Origin: an uncultured Selenomonas sp. | Lineage (GTDB): Bacteria > Bacillota > Negativicutes > Selenomonadales > Selenomonadaceae | Direction: 5' to 3' | Assembly (NCBI GenBank): GCA_905372355.1 | Contig: CAJPOT010000010.1 | Coordinates: 1 to 64,000, forward strand | Length of the DNA: 64,000 nucleotides | Shown: piece by piece, positions 25,483 through 34,777 of the stretch | How the letters are laid out: every line of letters starts with the position of its first letter | Position numbering within the stretch: position 1 is the stretch's first letter | Position numbers and translations under genes: made by a program | Notes under the pieces: model-generated | Databases searched by the model: none | What the model saw: only the letters and a program-made list of their open reading frames with translations | Told to the model about the DNA's origin: nothing

Positions 25483-26508
25483 ATGGAAGCATCGGAAAAA
25501 ATCCTTCCGGCAGAAGTGCATCCGCGCGCACGAAAGAGGCGCATCGCCATCGTCCTCGGTCTTGTCGCGCTCGCCCTTGCGCTCATCGTCAGCGCTTCGG
25601 CGGGTGCGGTGCACATCGCGCCCGAGGCCATCGTGCCGACGCTCATGGGAAACGGTACGCCCGAGGACTATCGCATTCTCTACCACATCCGCTTGCCGCG
25701 CATCATCACGGGCGCTTTGACGGGCGTGAATCTCGCGCTCGCCGGCTGCATCCTGCAGGGCATATTGAAGAATCCGCTCGCCGATCCCGGCATCATCGGC
25801 GTATCGGCGGGTGCGGGACTGACCGCCATGTGCATCATGATCCTCTTCCCCGCAGAAGTCAAGTTCGTGCCGCTCGGCGCTTTCGTCGGCGCGATGATCG
25901 CCGTCGCGCTCGTCTTTGCGCTGTCGTGGGACAACGGCGTGCATCCAATGCGCATGGTACTCGCGGGCGTCGCCATCGCGGCGTTCTTCGGCGGGGCGAT
26001 GACGGCTCTGATGGTCTTCTACTCCGACCGCGTGCAGGGCACGGTGAACTGGATGGCGGGCGGATTCGCCGGGCGCAGCTGGAGCCATGTGGAAATGGTT
26101 CTGCCCTACACGCTCGTCGGCATCGCGGGCACGCTCCTCGGCAGCCGTTGGCTCAACGCCCTGCAGCTTGGCGAGGAGACGGCGCGAAGCCTTGGCGTCC
26201 ATGTGGCGCGTGCGCGGCTCGTGCTGCTCGTGCTCGCCGCCCTGCTCGCCGCCTCCGCCGTGAGCGCGGCGGGCATGCTCGGCTTCGTCGGGCTCGTCGT
26301 GCCGCACATGGTGCGCCTTCTGACGGGATCGGATTTCGACTACCTGCTGCCCGCCGCCGCCATCTGGGGCGCTGTTCTTGTGGCGGGCGCCGATGCGGCG
26401 GCACGCATGGCATTCGCTCCTGTCGAGATTCCCGTCGGCGTGTTCATGTCGTTCTTGGGTGCGCCGTTCTTCCTCTATCTGCTCAAGAAGGGCCTTCGAA
26501 GGGAGTGA
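25483..26508 (+). CDS. FecCD/BtuC family ABC importer permease
   Basis: This inner-membrane permease imports iron chelates, haem or corrinoids. It has about ten helices and the family motifs RLPRIITGALTG, LAGCILQGILKNPLADPGIIG (here split over two helices) and LGFVGLVVPHMVRLLTG near the C-terminus, where it meets the ATPase. The start follows ATGAGGTGA. The ATPase gene begins four bases after its stop. A possible Fur box lies just upstream. Confidence 0.93.
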   Translation: MEASEKILPAEVHPRARKRRIAIVLGLVALALALIVSASAGAVHIAPEAIVPTLMGNGTPEDYRILYHIRLPRIITGALTGVNLALAGCILQGILKNPLADPGIIGVSAGAGLTAMCIMILFPAEVKFVPLGAFVGAMIAVALVFALSWDNGVHPMRMVLAGVAIAAFFGGAMTALMVFYSDRVQGTVNWMAGGFAGRSWSHVEMVLPYTLVGIAGTLLGSRWLNALQLGEETARSLGVHVARARLVLLVLAALLAASAVSAAGMLGFVGLVVPHMVRLLTGSDFDYLLPAAAIWGAVLVAGADAAARMAFAPVEIPVGVFMSFLGAPFFLYLLKKGLRRE

Positions 26509-26512
26509 TGAC

Positions 26513-27322
26513 ATGGCAGAAATCTTGAAGGCATGCGGCCTTTCGCTCGGCTACGGCAAGGCGGAGATCGTCCATGAAGTCACGGCTTCCATAAATCGCG
26601 CGGAAATCGCCGCGATCATCGGGCCGAACGGCTCGGGCAAGTCGACGCTTCTGAAGGCGCTCGCGCGTCTCTTGGAGCCGCGTGCGGGGCGCGTCGAGTT
26701 CATGGGCGAGGATCTGTGGCAGAAGACGGAGCGCGAGGTCGCACAGAAGGTCGCATTTCTGCCGCAGAGCGCCGAGCCGCCCGGCGACATCACCGTCATG
26801 GAGCTTGTGCGCATGGGACGCCTGCCGCATCGGAAGTTCTGGGATTCCTTTTCCAAGGAGGACGGCGAGGCATGTCGCGAAGCCCTGGCGCGAACGGGAA
26901 TGGAGAAGTTCGCTCAGCGGCCGATCCTCGCGCTCTCGGGCGGCGAGCGTCAGCGTGCGCGGCTCGCCATGGCGCTCGCGCAGCAGCCCGAAGTGCTGCT
27001 CCTCGACGAGCCGACGACGTACCTCGACATTCGTCATCAACTGGCGCTCATGGAGCTTGTGGAAAAACTCCATGCGTCCCTGGGGCTGACCGTCGTCATG
27101 GTGCTGCACGATCTCAATCAAGCCGTGCGCTACAGCCATCACATCATCGCCATCCACGACGGGCAGGTGCTCGCCGACGGTGCGCCCGAGGCGGTCTTCA
27201 CCGAAGCCCTCGTGCGCGAACTCTACGGCGTAGAGAGCATCGTCCGCGACGTGACGATTGCGGGAAGGCGCACGAAGCTCTGTCTGCCCGAGCGCGTCGC
27301 CGATGGAGCGAAAGCTGTATGA
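26513..27322 (+). CDS. FecE/BtuD family ABC importer ATPase
   Basis: This protein energises the permease at 25483-26508. The Walker A motif is GPNGSGKST, the signature is LSGGERQRA, Walker B is VLLLDEPTTYLD, and the H-loop is VLHDLNQ. The start MAEILKACGLS is chosen because it lies four bases after the permease stop and has GGAGTGATG upstream; the longer frame from 26378 overlaps the permease. Its stop overlaps the start of the next ATPase (ATGA). Confidence 0.93.
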   Translation: MAEILKACGLSLGYGKAEIVHEVTASINRAEIAAIIGPNGSGKSTLLKALARLLEPRAGRVEFMGEDLWQKTEREVAQKVAFLPQSAEPPGDITVMELVRMGRLPHRKFWDSFSKEDGEACREALARTGMEKFAQRPILALSGGERQRARLAMALAQQPEVLLLDEPTTYLDIRHQLALMELVEKLHASLGLTVVMVLHDLNQAVRYSHHIIAIHDGQVLADGAPEAVFTEALVRELYGVESIVRDVTIAGRRTKLCLPERVADGAKAV

Positions 27323-28062
27323 GCACAAAGGACACGGCAATCGCTATCGCCGGCGTCTCATGCAGCCGCAAGGGCAAAAAAATCCTCGAAGACGTGACGC
27401 TCGACGTGGAAAGCGGCACGGTCATGGGGCTTCTGGGGCCGAACGGTGCGGGCAAGACGACGCTCATCCGTCTCGTCGCGGGACTGGCAAGGCCCGATGC
27501 GGGCACGATCCATGTATGCGGCGAGGATGCGGCGAAGCGCAGCGTGCGCTTTCGCCGTCTCATCGGCCTCGTGCCGCAGGAGAATACGCTGGAGAGCGAG
27601 CTGACTGTTGGAGAGAGCTTGCTCGCCTACGCACGGCTCTATGGTATCAAGGATGCCAAAGAAATGGTTCATCAGACAGCAGAACGGTATCACCTCTCGG
27701 ACTTTCTTGATAAGCGTCCCGAAGAAATCTCGGGCGGCATGAAGCGACGCGCCGTCATCGCGCGTGCGGCGATGACCGATCCTGCCGTGCTGCTCCTCGA
27801 TGAGCCGAGCGCGGGACTCGATCCCGATCTCAGGCAGGAGGTTTGGGCGCTCATACGCAAGCTGCGCGATGCCGGAAAGACGCTGCTCCTCACGACACAC
27901 TACATGGAAGAGGCGGAAAGACTCTGCGGGCGCATCGCCTTCCTGCGCGCGGGCAGACTGCGCGCCCTCGATACGGCAGATGGCATACGCGCGGCGGCAG
28001 GCGATGCAGAAGATCTTGAGCAGGCGTTCCTGCGCCTTTCGCATGAGGAGGGGTGTTCGTGA
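27319..28062 (+). CDS. ABC-2 type exporter ATPase
   Basis: A second, different ATPase of the CcmA/drug-exporter class: Walker A GPNGAGKTT, signature ISGGMKRRA, Walker B VLLLDEPSAGLDP, followed by TTHYMEEAERL, a hallmark of ABC-2 exporters. It starts within the stop of the importer ATPase (ATGA) and overlaps the ABC-2 permease start, so importer and exporter parts are translated from one message. The substrate is unknown. Placement suggests export of a metal chelator or efflux linked to the imported ligand. Confidence 0.9.
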   Translation: MSTKDTAIAIAGVSCSRKGKKILEDVTLDVESGTVMGLLGPNGAGKTTLIRLVAGLARPDAGTIHVCGEDAAKRSVRFRRLIGLVPQENTLESELTVGESLLAYARLYGIKDAKEMVHQTAERYHLSDFLDKRPEEISGGMKRRAVIARAAMTDPAVLLLDEPSAGLDPDLRQEVWALIRKLRDAGKTLLLTTHYMEEAERLCGRIAFLRAGRLRALDTADGIRAAAGDAEDLEQAFLRLSHEEGCS

Positions 28063-28805
28063 CTGCGCTTGGCTTCTGGCCGGTCTTTCGGCGCGAGATG
28101 GCGATGCTCGTCCATCGCATCGGCGGCTTGGGCTACCTGTTCTCGGGGCTGCTCTTTCCGATGATCTACCTGCTCGCCTTCGGCTGGGGACTCGGCAGCG
28201 CCGTCGAAGTCACGGGCGGCTACATCGCCTACCTCGCCAAAGGGATGCTTGCCATCACCGTCATGATGAACGGCTTCCAGCAAACGGCGATCTCGGTCAG
28301 CGCCGCACGCTTCTACTTCCGCACGTTCTCCGTGCTGCGCATGAGTCCCGTGAGCGACGCCTCGATCGTCTTCGGCATCGCGCTTGCGGGCGCCGTGCGA
28401 GCGATCCTCGCGGGGGCGGCGGTCTTCCTTGCCGCCTGGCTCTTCTTCGACATTCGGCTGCTCGCCGTGCCGGGCTTCGTGGGACTCGTGCTCACGGCGT
28501 TCTGCTTCGCGGCGTTCGGCGTCGCCGTAGGCCTTTCTATTCGCGGGCAGGAGCAGTTTTCCGTCATCATCAACTTCTTCATCACGCCGATGACGTTCTT
28601 CTGCGGCTCCTTCTTTCCCATCGCCAACCTGCCCGAGATCGTACAGCGTCTCGTCTCGCTGCTGCCGCTCGCTCATACGAACGCACTCTTGCAAGCCGAC
28701 GGCTGGGACGGCGGTGCGCTCTCGTCCTTCGTTGTGCTCGCGCTTTTGACAGCGCTCGCCTTCGGCTGGGGCGTCCGGCGCATGAAACGGTATCAGGAGT
28801 TTTAG
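28059..28805 (+). CDS. ABC-2 type exporter permease
   Basis: The protein has six predicted membrane helices and the ABC-2 family motif region TPMTFFCGSFFPIANLPEIV near the C-terminus. The start is GTG at 28059, overlapping the ATPase stop as GTGA with GGAGGGG five bases upstream; a GTG at 28053 is also in frame but overlaps that ribosome binding site. It pairs with the ATPase at 27319-28062. A MITE-like repeat begins at its stop codon. Confidence 0.9.
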   Translation: MTALGFWPVFRREMAMLVHRIGGLGYLFSGLLFPMIYLLAFGWGLGSAVEVTGGYIAYLAKGMLAITVMMNGFQQTAISVSAARFYFRTFSVLRMSPVSDASIVFGIALAGAVRAILAGAAVFLAAWLFFDIRLLAVPGFVGLVLTAFCFAAFGVAVGLSIRGQEQFSVIINFFITPMTFFCGSFFPIANLPEIVQRLVSLLPLAHTNALLQADGWDGGALSSFVVLALLTALAFGWGVRRMKRYQEF

Positions 28806-28964
28806 GAAACGCTGATAAAATGAAGTCGCCCAGATTTGCGCAGATGCGCTGTATCTATCGAGGAGACAAACCGGAGGCGTAGCGGTGCTACGTCGAGGAT
28901 TTGTCGACGACGAGAGGACAGCGCAGATGCGTGAAGATGGGTGGCTGAATTTATCAGTGGTTCC
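28805..28964. mobile_element. MITE-like inverted-repeat element
   Basis: The left arm (28805-28860) and the right arm (about 28913-28964) are imperfect inverted repeats beginning GGAAACGCTGATAAA and ending TTTATCAGTGGTTCC. The centre contains GTAGCGGTGCTAC, a further small palindrome. No transposase is encoded in its 160 bases. A related arm is at 121-175. It separates the exporter permease from the binding-protein gene. Confidence 0.55.
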
Positions 28965-29033
28965 TTGGGAAACGCTGGCTTTATTCGCGCTTTTTCCGTT
29001 TGGTTTCTACGAATCTACTTCAAGGAGGTTTTT

Positions 29034-29984
29034 ATGCGAAAGTTTGGTATCATCATCGCGCTCCTGTGCCTCGCGGCGGCTGTCGTCTTCATCTTCCTGC
29101 CGCGTGCGCAGGAAGCGCCGCAGGCGAAGGAGCTGACGGCGAAGGATAGCATGGGGCGCGAAGTCACTATGCCCGCCCACCCGAAGCGCGTCGTCATATT
29201 GAACGCTTCGAACCTCGATCTCTTCGTCGCAGCGGGAGGCGCAGACTTCGTCGTTGGCAAGCCGACCTCGCAGGCATTGTCGGAGACGGTCAAGGAAAAG
29301 ACGGCGCAGGCCGAGGAAGTCGGCATCATCCACCAGCCCGACATCGAGAAGATCCTCTCCCTGCAGCCCGATCTCGTCATCGGCACGAACGTGCCCTTTC
29401 ACACCGATCTCGAAGAGACGCTCGGCAATGCGGGCATTCCCATTTACATTCAGGCACTCGACGATGTGCCCTCGCTCTTCGATGCGCTGACCTTCTACGG
29501 CAAGCTCACGGGCGATGAGAAGGCGGCTGCAAAAGAGGTGCAGACGATCAAGGACAAGCTCGCGGCGGTTGAAAAACGTGCCGCAGGGCGCACGCCGCCC
29601 AAGAGTCTGCTCGTCTTCGGCTCGCCCGAGAGCTTCAACATGGGCACGAAGAAATGCTTCACGGGCGGACTCATCGAGCTGCTCGGCGGCGGCAATATCG
29701 CTGACCACGCCGAGGGCGACGGCGGCTATCTGCCGCTTTCCATGGAGTTCGTCGCACGCGAAAACCCCTCGATCATCTTCGCCATCGTGCATGGCCCGAC
29801 GGAAACACTTGAGCCGAAGATGCGCCGTGACCTGCAGGAGAGCGAGGCGTGGGCGGATGTAGACGCTGTGAAGAACGGACGCGTCTATGTCCTACCTTAT
29901 GAACTTTTCGCCATCAATCCCGGCGTGCGTGCGGCGGATGCACTTGAGGTGCTCGCCGACATCATGTATCCACAGGCGAAATAA
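29034..29984 (+). CDS. FecB/BtuF-like periplasmic substrate-binding protein
   Basis: The protein begins with a hydrophobic signal or anchor (about residues 4-24), then a metal-chelate/corrinoid binding fold: DSMGREVTMPAHPKRVVIL at the start of lobe 1, LSLQPDLVIGTNVPF, then a long linker helix, and lobe 2 with NPSIIFAIVHGP. ATG at 29034 has AAGGAGG upstream; the frame from 28941 runs through the repeat and is not used. I do not see a clear lipobox, so it may be anchored by an uncleaved signal. It belongs with the permease and ATPase at 25483-27322. Confidence 0.88.
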   Translation: MRKFGIIIALLCLAAAVVFIFLPRAQEAPQAKELTAKDSMGREVTMPAHPKRVVILNASNLDLFVAAGGADFVVGKPTSQALSETVKEKTAQAEEVGIIHQPDIEKILSLQPDLVIGTNVPFHTDLEETLGNAGIPIYIQALDDVPSLFDALTFYGKLTGDEKAAAKEVQTIKDKLAAVEKRAAGRTPPKSLLVFGSPESFNMGTKKCFTGGLIELLGGGNIADHAEGDGGYLPLSMEFVARENPSIIFAIVHGPTETLEPKMRRDLQESEAWADVDAVKNGRVYVLPYELFAINPGVRAADALEVLADIMYPQAK

Positions 29985-30087
29985 GGAAGGTTTTTCCAGG
30001 CTTGCCAGGGAAGCGATGCCGTTTCGCTCCCTTGCGGCCTCTGTATCCATATATCTCATAGGAATACAAGGATAAGGAGATGGAGTA

Positions 30088-32094
30088 ATGCTGAAAAAGA
30101 TCACAAAGAAGAAGAGCCTGCTGCTGACAGCAGCCATCCTCGCTGCTATGAGCGTCCCCGTGCAGGCGGCGGAGAAGAAGCAGGAGGAAACGACGCATAT
30201 CAAGACGGATGAAGTCGTCGTCACAGCATCGAGGACGAAGCAGGAGGTCAAGGAATCGCCAAGCTCGGTCGAGGTCATTACACGCGAGGACATCGACAAG
30301 ATGGGCGCGGAGTCTGTAGCACAGGCACTGCAGTTGGCACTTGGTATCGATACGCAGGAAAACGCCATGGTTGGCAATAAAGTTTCGATTCGCGGCATGA
30401 ATACGAATCAGACGCTGATTCTCATCGATGGGCGGCGCGTGCGCACAGAGGATACAGACTCGACGATGAACTTTTATGAGTTTGAGCGCATCAATATAGA
30501 CGATGTCGAACGCATCGAAATCGTGCGCGGTGCGGCAAGCTCGCTCTATGGCTCGGAAGCCCTCGGCGGCGTCATCAACATCATCCGGAAAAGACCGGAC
30601 GAGCAGAAGACAGCCGTCACGCTGGATTGGACGACTCGACGCAAGGACGCCGGCATTCGTTTCGATGCAGGAAAACACGGGAATTGGAATATCGCGGCGA
30701 GCTTCAAGGTGTCCGACTACCGCGAGCGCGGTACGGATGCTAAGAGCAATATGTACGGCAAGAAGTATTTCTTCAATATCGAAGGCCGTATGGATGTAGC
30801 GAAAGACAAGTGGCTCGATGTTTTTGCAGACTATTTGATTGAAGATCAGTATATGAAGGGGATGATAACTAACAGGAATAAGCCGCCGATCTATCATGGA
30901 AGAGACTACGATCATACGCGCCTGTCGACGGGCGTTAAATATGCAGGTCGCGACAAACGCGGCAACTATGAAATGCAGGTCTATTACACGCGCTTTCATA
31001 AAGATCAGTATCAGAGGGACAGAGCGAACCATAACCTTCTCGGGTTCGATGATATGACGTTTAACTCTTTGATCTTCGATGGCAAGCGCTCCATGCAGCT
31101 GTCGAAAGACCACCTTCTGACCTTTGGCGGCGAATATCGTAAGGAAGACTATGAAAGCACCCGACTGAAGGGCAGCGGCTCTATCTCGCATGAGGGGGTC
31201 GTGAGTCCGTTTGGCAAGAGCTCGGTGAACTATGCGGCATTCTATGTGCAGGATGAGTGGCTCCTCAATCCTGATTGGCTGCTGATTCCGTCCATGCGCT
31301 TGGATCACAGTACTTCCTTCGGCAGCAAAGTGACAGGAAAACTTGGCACAACATACAAAATCAACAAGGATCTGCGGTTCAAAGCAAATATTGGAACAGC
31401 ATATCGCGCACCAACGGCAAGCGAGCTTTATTTCGACTGGGATGGTATGCCAGGCGGCGAAAAAGTGAAGCTATGGTTTCATGGAAACCCCAACCTCAAG
31501 CCGGAGACCTCGCTGAACTTCGATGTCGGTCTTGAGATGGAGAAGGATAAAACTTTTGGCAAGATCACCTACTTTCACAACAAAGTCCGTGATTTGATCA
31601 ACGGGCATTTCCAATTTCAGTATATGCCACCACCAATGAGGTCCATCAATCACATCTTCTATGTCAATGAAACGGAGGCGACGCTCCAAGGTCTTGAGTT
31701 TGAGGTCAAACGAGATCTCGGGAGCGGCTTCAACGTGCGCGGCCTCTACACTTATCTCGATGCGCGTGACGGCAAAGATATAAGGCTCACCGGCCGCCCG
31801 TATCACAAGGCGAGCCTGCAGCTGCACTATCAAGACCCAAAGAACGGCTGGGATGCGACGCTATGGAACGATTGGATTGCAGGCTATCGTTACGAAGAAA
31901 CGGTTGGAAGCGGCATGATGGCAAAGACGATTTCCAAGGACGCTTCCCTGAGCATCCTGAACCTCGTCGTCAATAAAAAAATCAACGATCATTTCAGCGC
32001 TTACTTCGGCATTGACAATATCCTCGGCAAAGAGAGCGATGTCCTCGCCCATGACGGCAGAATCTGGCGCGGCGGCGTAAATATGACATTCTGA
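30088..32094 (+). CDS. TonB-dependent receptor, BtuB/CirA type
   Basis: This outer-membrane receptor takes up an iron chelate, haem or corrinoid. A signal peptide ends near VPVQAAEKK. A TonB box (DEVVVTASR) is followed by the plug domain (SPSSVEVITREDIDKMGAES to about residue 165) and a 22-strand barrel that ends in GGVNMTF with a terminal Phe. The length of 668 residues is normal. It lies 103 bases after the binding-protein gene and is followed by a terminator, so it closes the operon that began at 25483. TonB itself is not in the window. Confidence 0.93.
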   Translation: MLKKITKKKSLLLTAAILAAMSVPVQAAEKKQEETTHIKTDEVVVTASRTKQEVKESPSSVEVITREDIDKMGAESVAQALQLALGIDTQENAMVGNKVSIRGMNTNQTLILIDGRRVRTEDTDSTMNFYEFERINIDDVERIEIVRGAASSLYGSEALGGVINIIRKRPDEQKTAVTLDWTTRRKDAGIRFDAGKHGNWNIAASFKVSDYRERGTDAKSNMYGKKYFFNIEGRMDVAKDKWLDVFADYLIEDQYMKGMITNRNKPPIYHGRDYDHTRLSTGVKYAGRDKRGNYEMQVYYTRFHKDQYQRDRANHNLLGFDDMTFNSLIFDGKRSMQLSKDHLLTFGGEYRKEDYESTRLKGSGSISHEGVVSPFGKSSVNYAAFYVQDEWLLNPDWLLIPSMRLDHSTSFGSKVTGKLGTTYKINKDLRFKANIGTAYRAPTASELYFDWDGMPGGEKVKLWFHGNPNLKPETSLNFDVGLEMEKDKTFGKITYFHNKVRDLINGHFQFQYMPPPMRSINHIFYVNETEATLQGLEFEVKRDLGSGFNVRGLYTYLDARDGKDIRLTGRPYHKASLQLHYQDPKNGWDATLWNDWIAGYRYEETVGSGMMAKTISKDASLSILNLVVNKKINDHFSAYFGIDNILGKESDVLAHDGRIWRGGVNMTF

Positions 32095-32106
32095 GACAGC
32101 AAAGCG

Positions 32107-32141
32107 AAAAAGCCCCCACATGCAAAGTCGGGGGCTTTTTG
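32107..32141 (+). terminator. Rho-independent terminator of the first uptake operon
   Basis: AAAAGCCCCCACATGC... pairs with GGGGGCTTTTT, a G/C-rich stem followed by T residues, 13 bases after the receptor stop. Confidence 0.8.
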
Positions 32142-32333
32142 CATATCGGGTTGCCGTTCATCGTCTTTGCCGCCAGCGTATGATATATCGGCTGCTTATA
32201 TATAAAAGTCGCCGTTTGCCGCCCTGCGTACAGCACGAGTGCCCTCAGCGGACAAGCCGTATATTGACGCTGCGCCATAAGAAAACGTATAATGGAGAAA
32301 ACAATTCAGCAAACGATGGAGAGGAGGAAGCCT

Positions 32334-33344
32334 ATGAATGTGCCAAAGGACGCGCAGCTGGCGATTGCGATCGGCTTTGCGGCGTTTTTCCTCTTTGTGG
32401 GCTTGGGAGTCTACGGCATATATTATTTCTTCACGGGCGGCTGCGATGAAAACAGCGAGCCGTATTCCGCCTACGAGGTGCGCGAAAAAATCGAGGCGGA
32501 GTATGATTTTCCCGTCGAGCTTGAATATCTGGGCGAGACGGTCACGCAGGAGAAGCCGTGGAAGCGGGTCGACTACACCTTCCGTGACAAGGAGCGCGAC
32601 TTCACGTTCACCGCGCATGCGAAGGTCGCGCCCATCAATGCGTCGATTCCCTTCATCATCCTGCCGGGCGGACGCTCCTACTATACCGACTATCCCGCGC
32701 GCTGCCTCGACCGGCTCAACGACAAGGTGCAGGAGTGCGCGAAAAAGCGCGGCCTGCGCTTCATTACGCCCGAGGAGAAGGCGGCGCATCTCGGCTACCA
32801 AGGCGGCGTCGATACCGTTTTTCTGACGGATGAAAAGCAGCTCGCGGATGCGGCGGAGCTATTTCTCGAAATCGCGCAGATTTATGACGTAGCACGTTTT
32901 GGCGAACATAGCGTCGGACGCGACATCGCTTTTTGCTATCTGCCGCCGGGCGAGACGGATCTCAAGAAGACGCAGCTCGTCTGCATGATGTATCTGCGCA
33001 GCAAGCGGGACATCTATGACGCGAACGGCATCTCGGAGTACATCATCTCAAACAGCACGAGCGAGGCAGAGCCTTTCCTGCTCCGCTTGAAGGGTGGCTG
33101 GCAGGACAAGACCTGGCGGGCGAAAAAGAAGGCCGCGGACGGCATCGGCATGGGCGGGAGCAGTCCGGGCGATTTAGGTGCTCTCGGCTCGCCCGATGAC
33201 CGAACGCCTTGGGACGACTGGGGCGATTGGGATGATTGGAGCGACTGGGATGGCTGGGATGATTGGAGCGATGAAGACAGTGACCGCCCGGAGTTCCTCA
33301 CGCCGCCCATCTCTCCCTCGCGCCGAGAGCCGAGCTGGATCTGA
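32334..33344 (+). CDS. Membrane-anchored hypothetical protein with Trp/Asp repeat tail
   Basis: I do not recognise this family. The protein has one N-terminal membrane helix (about residues 8-35), an extracytoplasmic region of about 250 residues without clear motifs, and a striking tail (about residues 290-318) in which WDDW-type units repeat: DDWGDWDDWSDWDGWDDW. The remaining end is Pro/Ser-rich. ATG at 32334 is preceded by GAGGAGGAAG and is preferred to the ATG at 32292. It is a single gene between a terminator and an alcohol dehydrogenase gene. Confidence 0.7.
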   Translation: MNVPKDAQLAIAIGFAAFFLFVGLGVYGIYYFFTGGCDENSEPYSAYEVREKIEAEYDFPVELEYLGETVTQEKPWKRVDYTFRDKERDFTFTAHAKVAPINASIPFIILPGGRSYYTDYPARCLDRLNDKVQECAKKRGLRFITPEEKAAHLGYQGGVDTVFLTDEKQLADAAELFLEIAQIYDVARFGEHSVGRDIAFCYLPPGETDLKKTQLVCMMYLRSKRDIYDANGISEYIISNSTSEAEPFLLRLKGGWQDKTWRAKKKAADGIGMGGSSPGDLGALGSPDDRTPWDDWGDWDDWSDWDGWDDWSDEDSDRPEFLTPPISPSRREPSWI

Positions 33345-33429
33345 TTCGAGTCAGCGGTGTGCAGCTTTTGTCTCCGACCGCCTGCACCGTGCAGGAATTT
33401 TGCAGCATTGAAGATGGGGAGGTACGAAC

Positions 33430-34611
33430 ATGCAGGAGTTTTCTTTTCATTGTCCGACAGAGATCGTATTTGGCCGCGGCGTCGAGGAGCGCACGGCGGA
33501 GCTTCTTCGAAAGTACGGCGCACATCGCGTCTTTATCGTTTATGGCGGCGGCAGTGTCATCAAGAGCGGGCTGCTCGCGCGCGTCGAGCGCGTCATCACG
33601 GCGGCGGGCCTTGCCTTCTCCGTTCGGGGCGGCGTGCGGCCGAATCCGCGCCTTTCGTTTGCGCGTGAGGCCGTGCGCGAAGCGATTGACTTCGAGGCGG
33701 ACTTCCTTCTCGCCGTCGGCGGCGGCAGCGTCATCGACACGGCGAAGGCCATCGCGCATGGCACGGCAAATCCCGATACCGACATCTGGGATTTCTGGTC
33801 GGGTAAGAAAGAGCTCAAAAAGAGCCTGCCTGTCGGCGTCATCTTGACGCTTCCTGCGGCGGGCAGCGAAACGAGCGATTCCTCCGTGCTGACGAACGAA
33901 GAGACGGGCGAGAAGGCGGGACTGCCGTCGCCGTTCAACCGCCCCGCCTTCGCCATTTTGAACCCCGAGCTGGCCTTTTCCCTGTCCTCGCCGCAGCTTG
34001 CGGCGGGCATCGCCGACATCGTCATGCACACGCTTGAGCGCTACATGACGCATACGGAAGGCAACGAATTCACTGACCGCATCGCCGAAGCTCTCCTGCA
34101 GAACGTTGCGAAGTATGCGCCCATCGTCCTCGCACATCACAAAAACTACGAGGCGATGAGCGAAATCATGTGGTGCGGCACGATCTCGCACTGCGGACTC
34201 ACGGGACTCGGCCGCGACAAGGATTTCTCCGTGCACAAGCTCGGTCATGCGCTGTCGGCACGCTACGACACGAACCATGGCGAGTCTTTGACGGCTCTCT
34301 GGGGTGCGTGGGCGCGTGCCGTCTACGAAGATCGTCCCGAGCGCTTCGCGCGCTTTGCCGAGAAGGTCTGGGGCGTTGATGCTGGCTCTGCCGAAGAGCG
34401 GGCGCGTGCGGGCATCCGCAAGACGGAGGAGTTCTTCCGCTCGCTGAAGCTGCCGACCTCGCTCGGAGAACTTCCGACGGGCATCTTGGCGCACGGCGCA
34501 CTGGAAGCGCTCGCCGACAACGTGACGGCCAATGGCACGAAGGCAGTCGGCACATTCCATCCCGTCGACCGTGCGCTCGCCTTGAAGATTTATACGGCGG
34601 CGAACCATTGA
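33430..34611 (+). CDS. Iron-containing alcohol dehydrogenase (butanol dehydrogenase type)
   Basis: This group III alcohol dehydrogenase reduces aldehydes or ketones with NAD(P)H. The nucleotide-binding motif is LLAVGGGSVIDTAKAIAHG. Metal ligands are visible as Asp and His in AAGIADIVMHTLE, His in VHKLGHALS, and His in DTNHGESL. The N-terminal MQEFSFHCPTEIVFGRG matches the BDH/YqhD-like subgroup. It is complete at 393 residues, preceded by GGGGAGG, and stands alone. The physiological substrate cannot be read from the sequence. Confidence 0.92.
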   Translation: MQEFSFHCPTEIVFGRGVEERTAELLRKYGAHRVFIVYGGGSVIKSGLLARVERVITAAGLAFSVRGGVRPNPRLSFAREAVREAIDFEADFLLAVGGGSVIDTAKAIAHGTANPDTDIWDFWSGKKELKKSLPVGVILTLPAAGSETSDSSVLTNEETGEKAGLPSPFNRPAFAILNPELAFSLSSPQLAAGIADIVMHTLERYMTHTEGNEFTDRIAEALLQNVAKYAPIVLAHHKNYEAMSEIMWCGTISHCGLTGLGRDKDFSVHKLGHALSARYDTNHGESLTALWGAWARAVYEDRPERFARFAEKVWGVDAGSAEERARAGIRKTEEFFRSLKLPTSLGELPTGILAHGALEALADNVTANGTKAVGTFHPVDRALALKIYTAANH

Positions 34612-34777
34612 GCCTGCGGTCAGATATTTTCCTGCAGAGAAGATGCACGATGTTTACGAAGCGGATCGTATGAAAATAGTTTATCTTTTGTTTATCTGTC
34701 TGTTATCGTCCTTTTAGCGCAGCATGATACACTGAACGTGTTGAAGCAAGCAGACACAATGAGAGGAGAAGATAAAA

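Noticed and set aside
29962..31308. A 448-codon minus-strand frame
   Set aside because: It is antisense to the TonB receptor gene, whose signal peptide, plug and barrel are clear.
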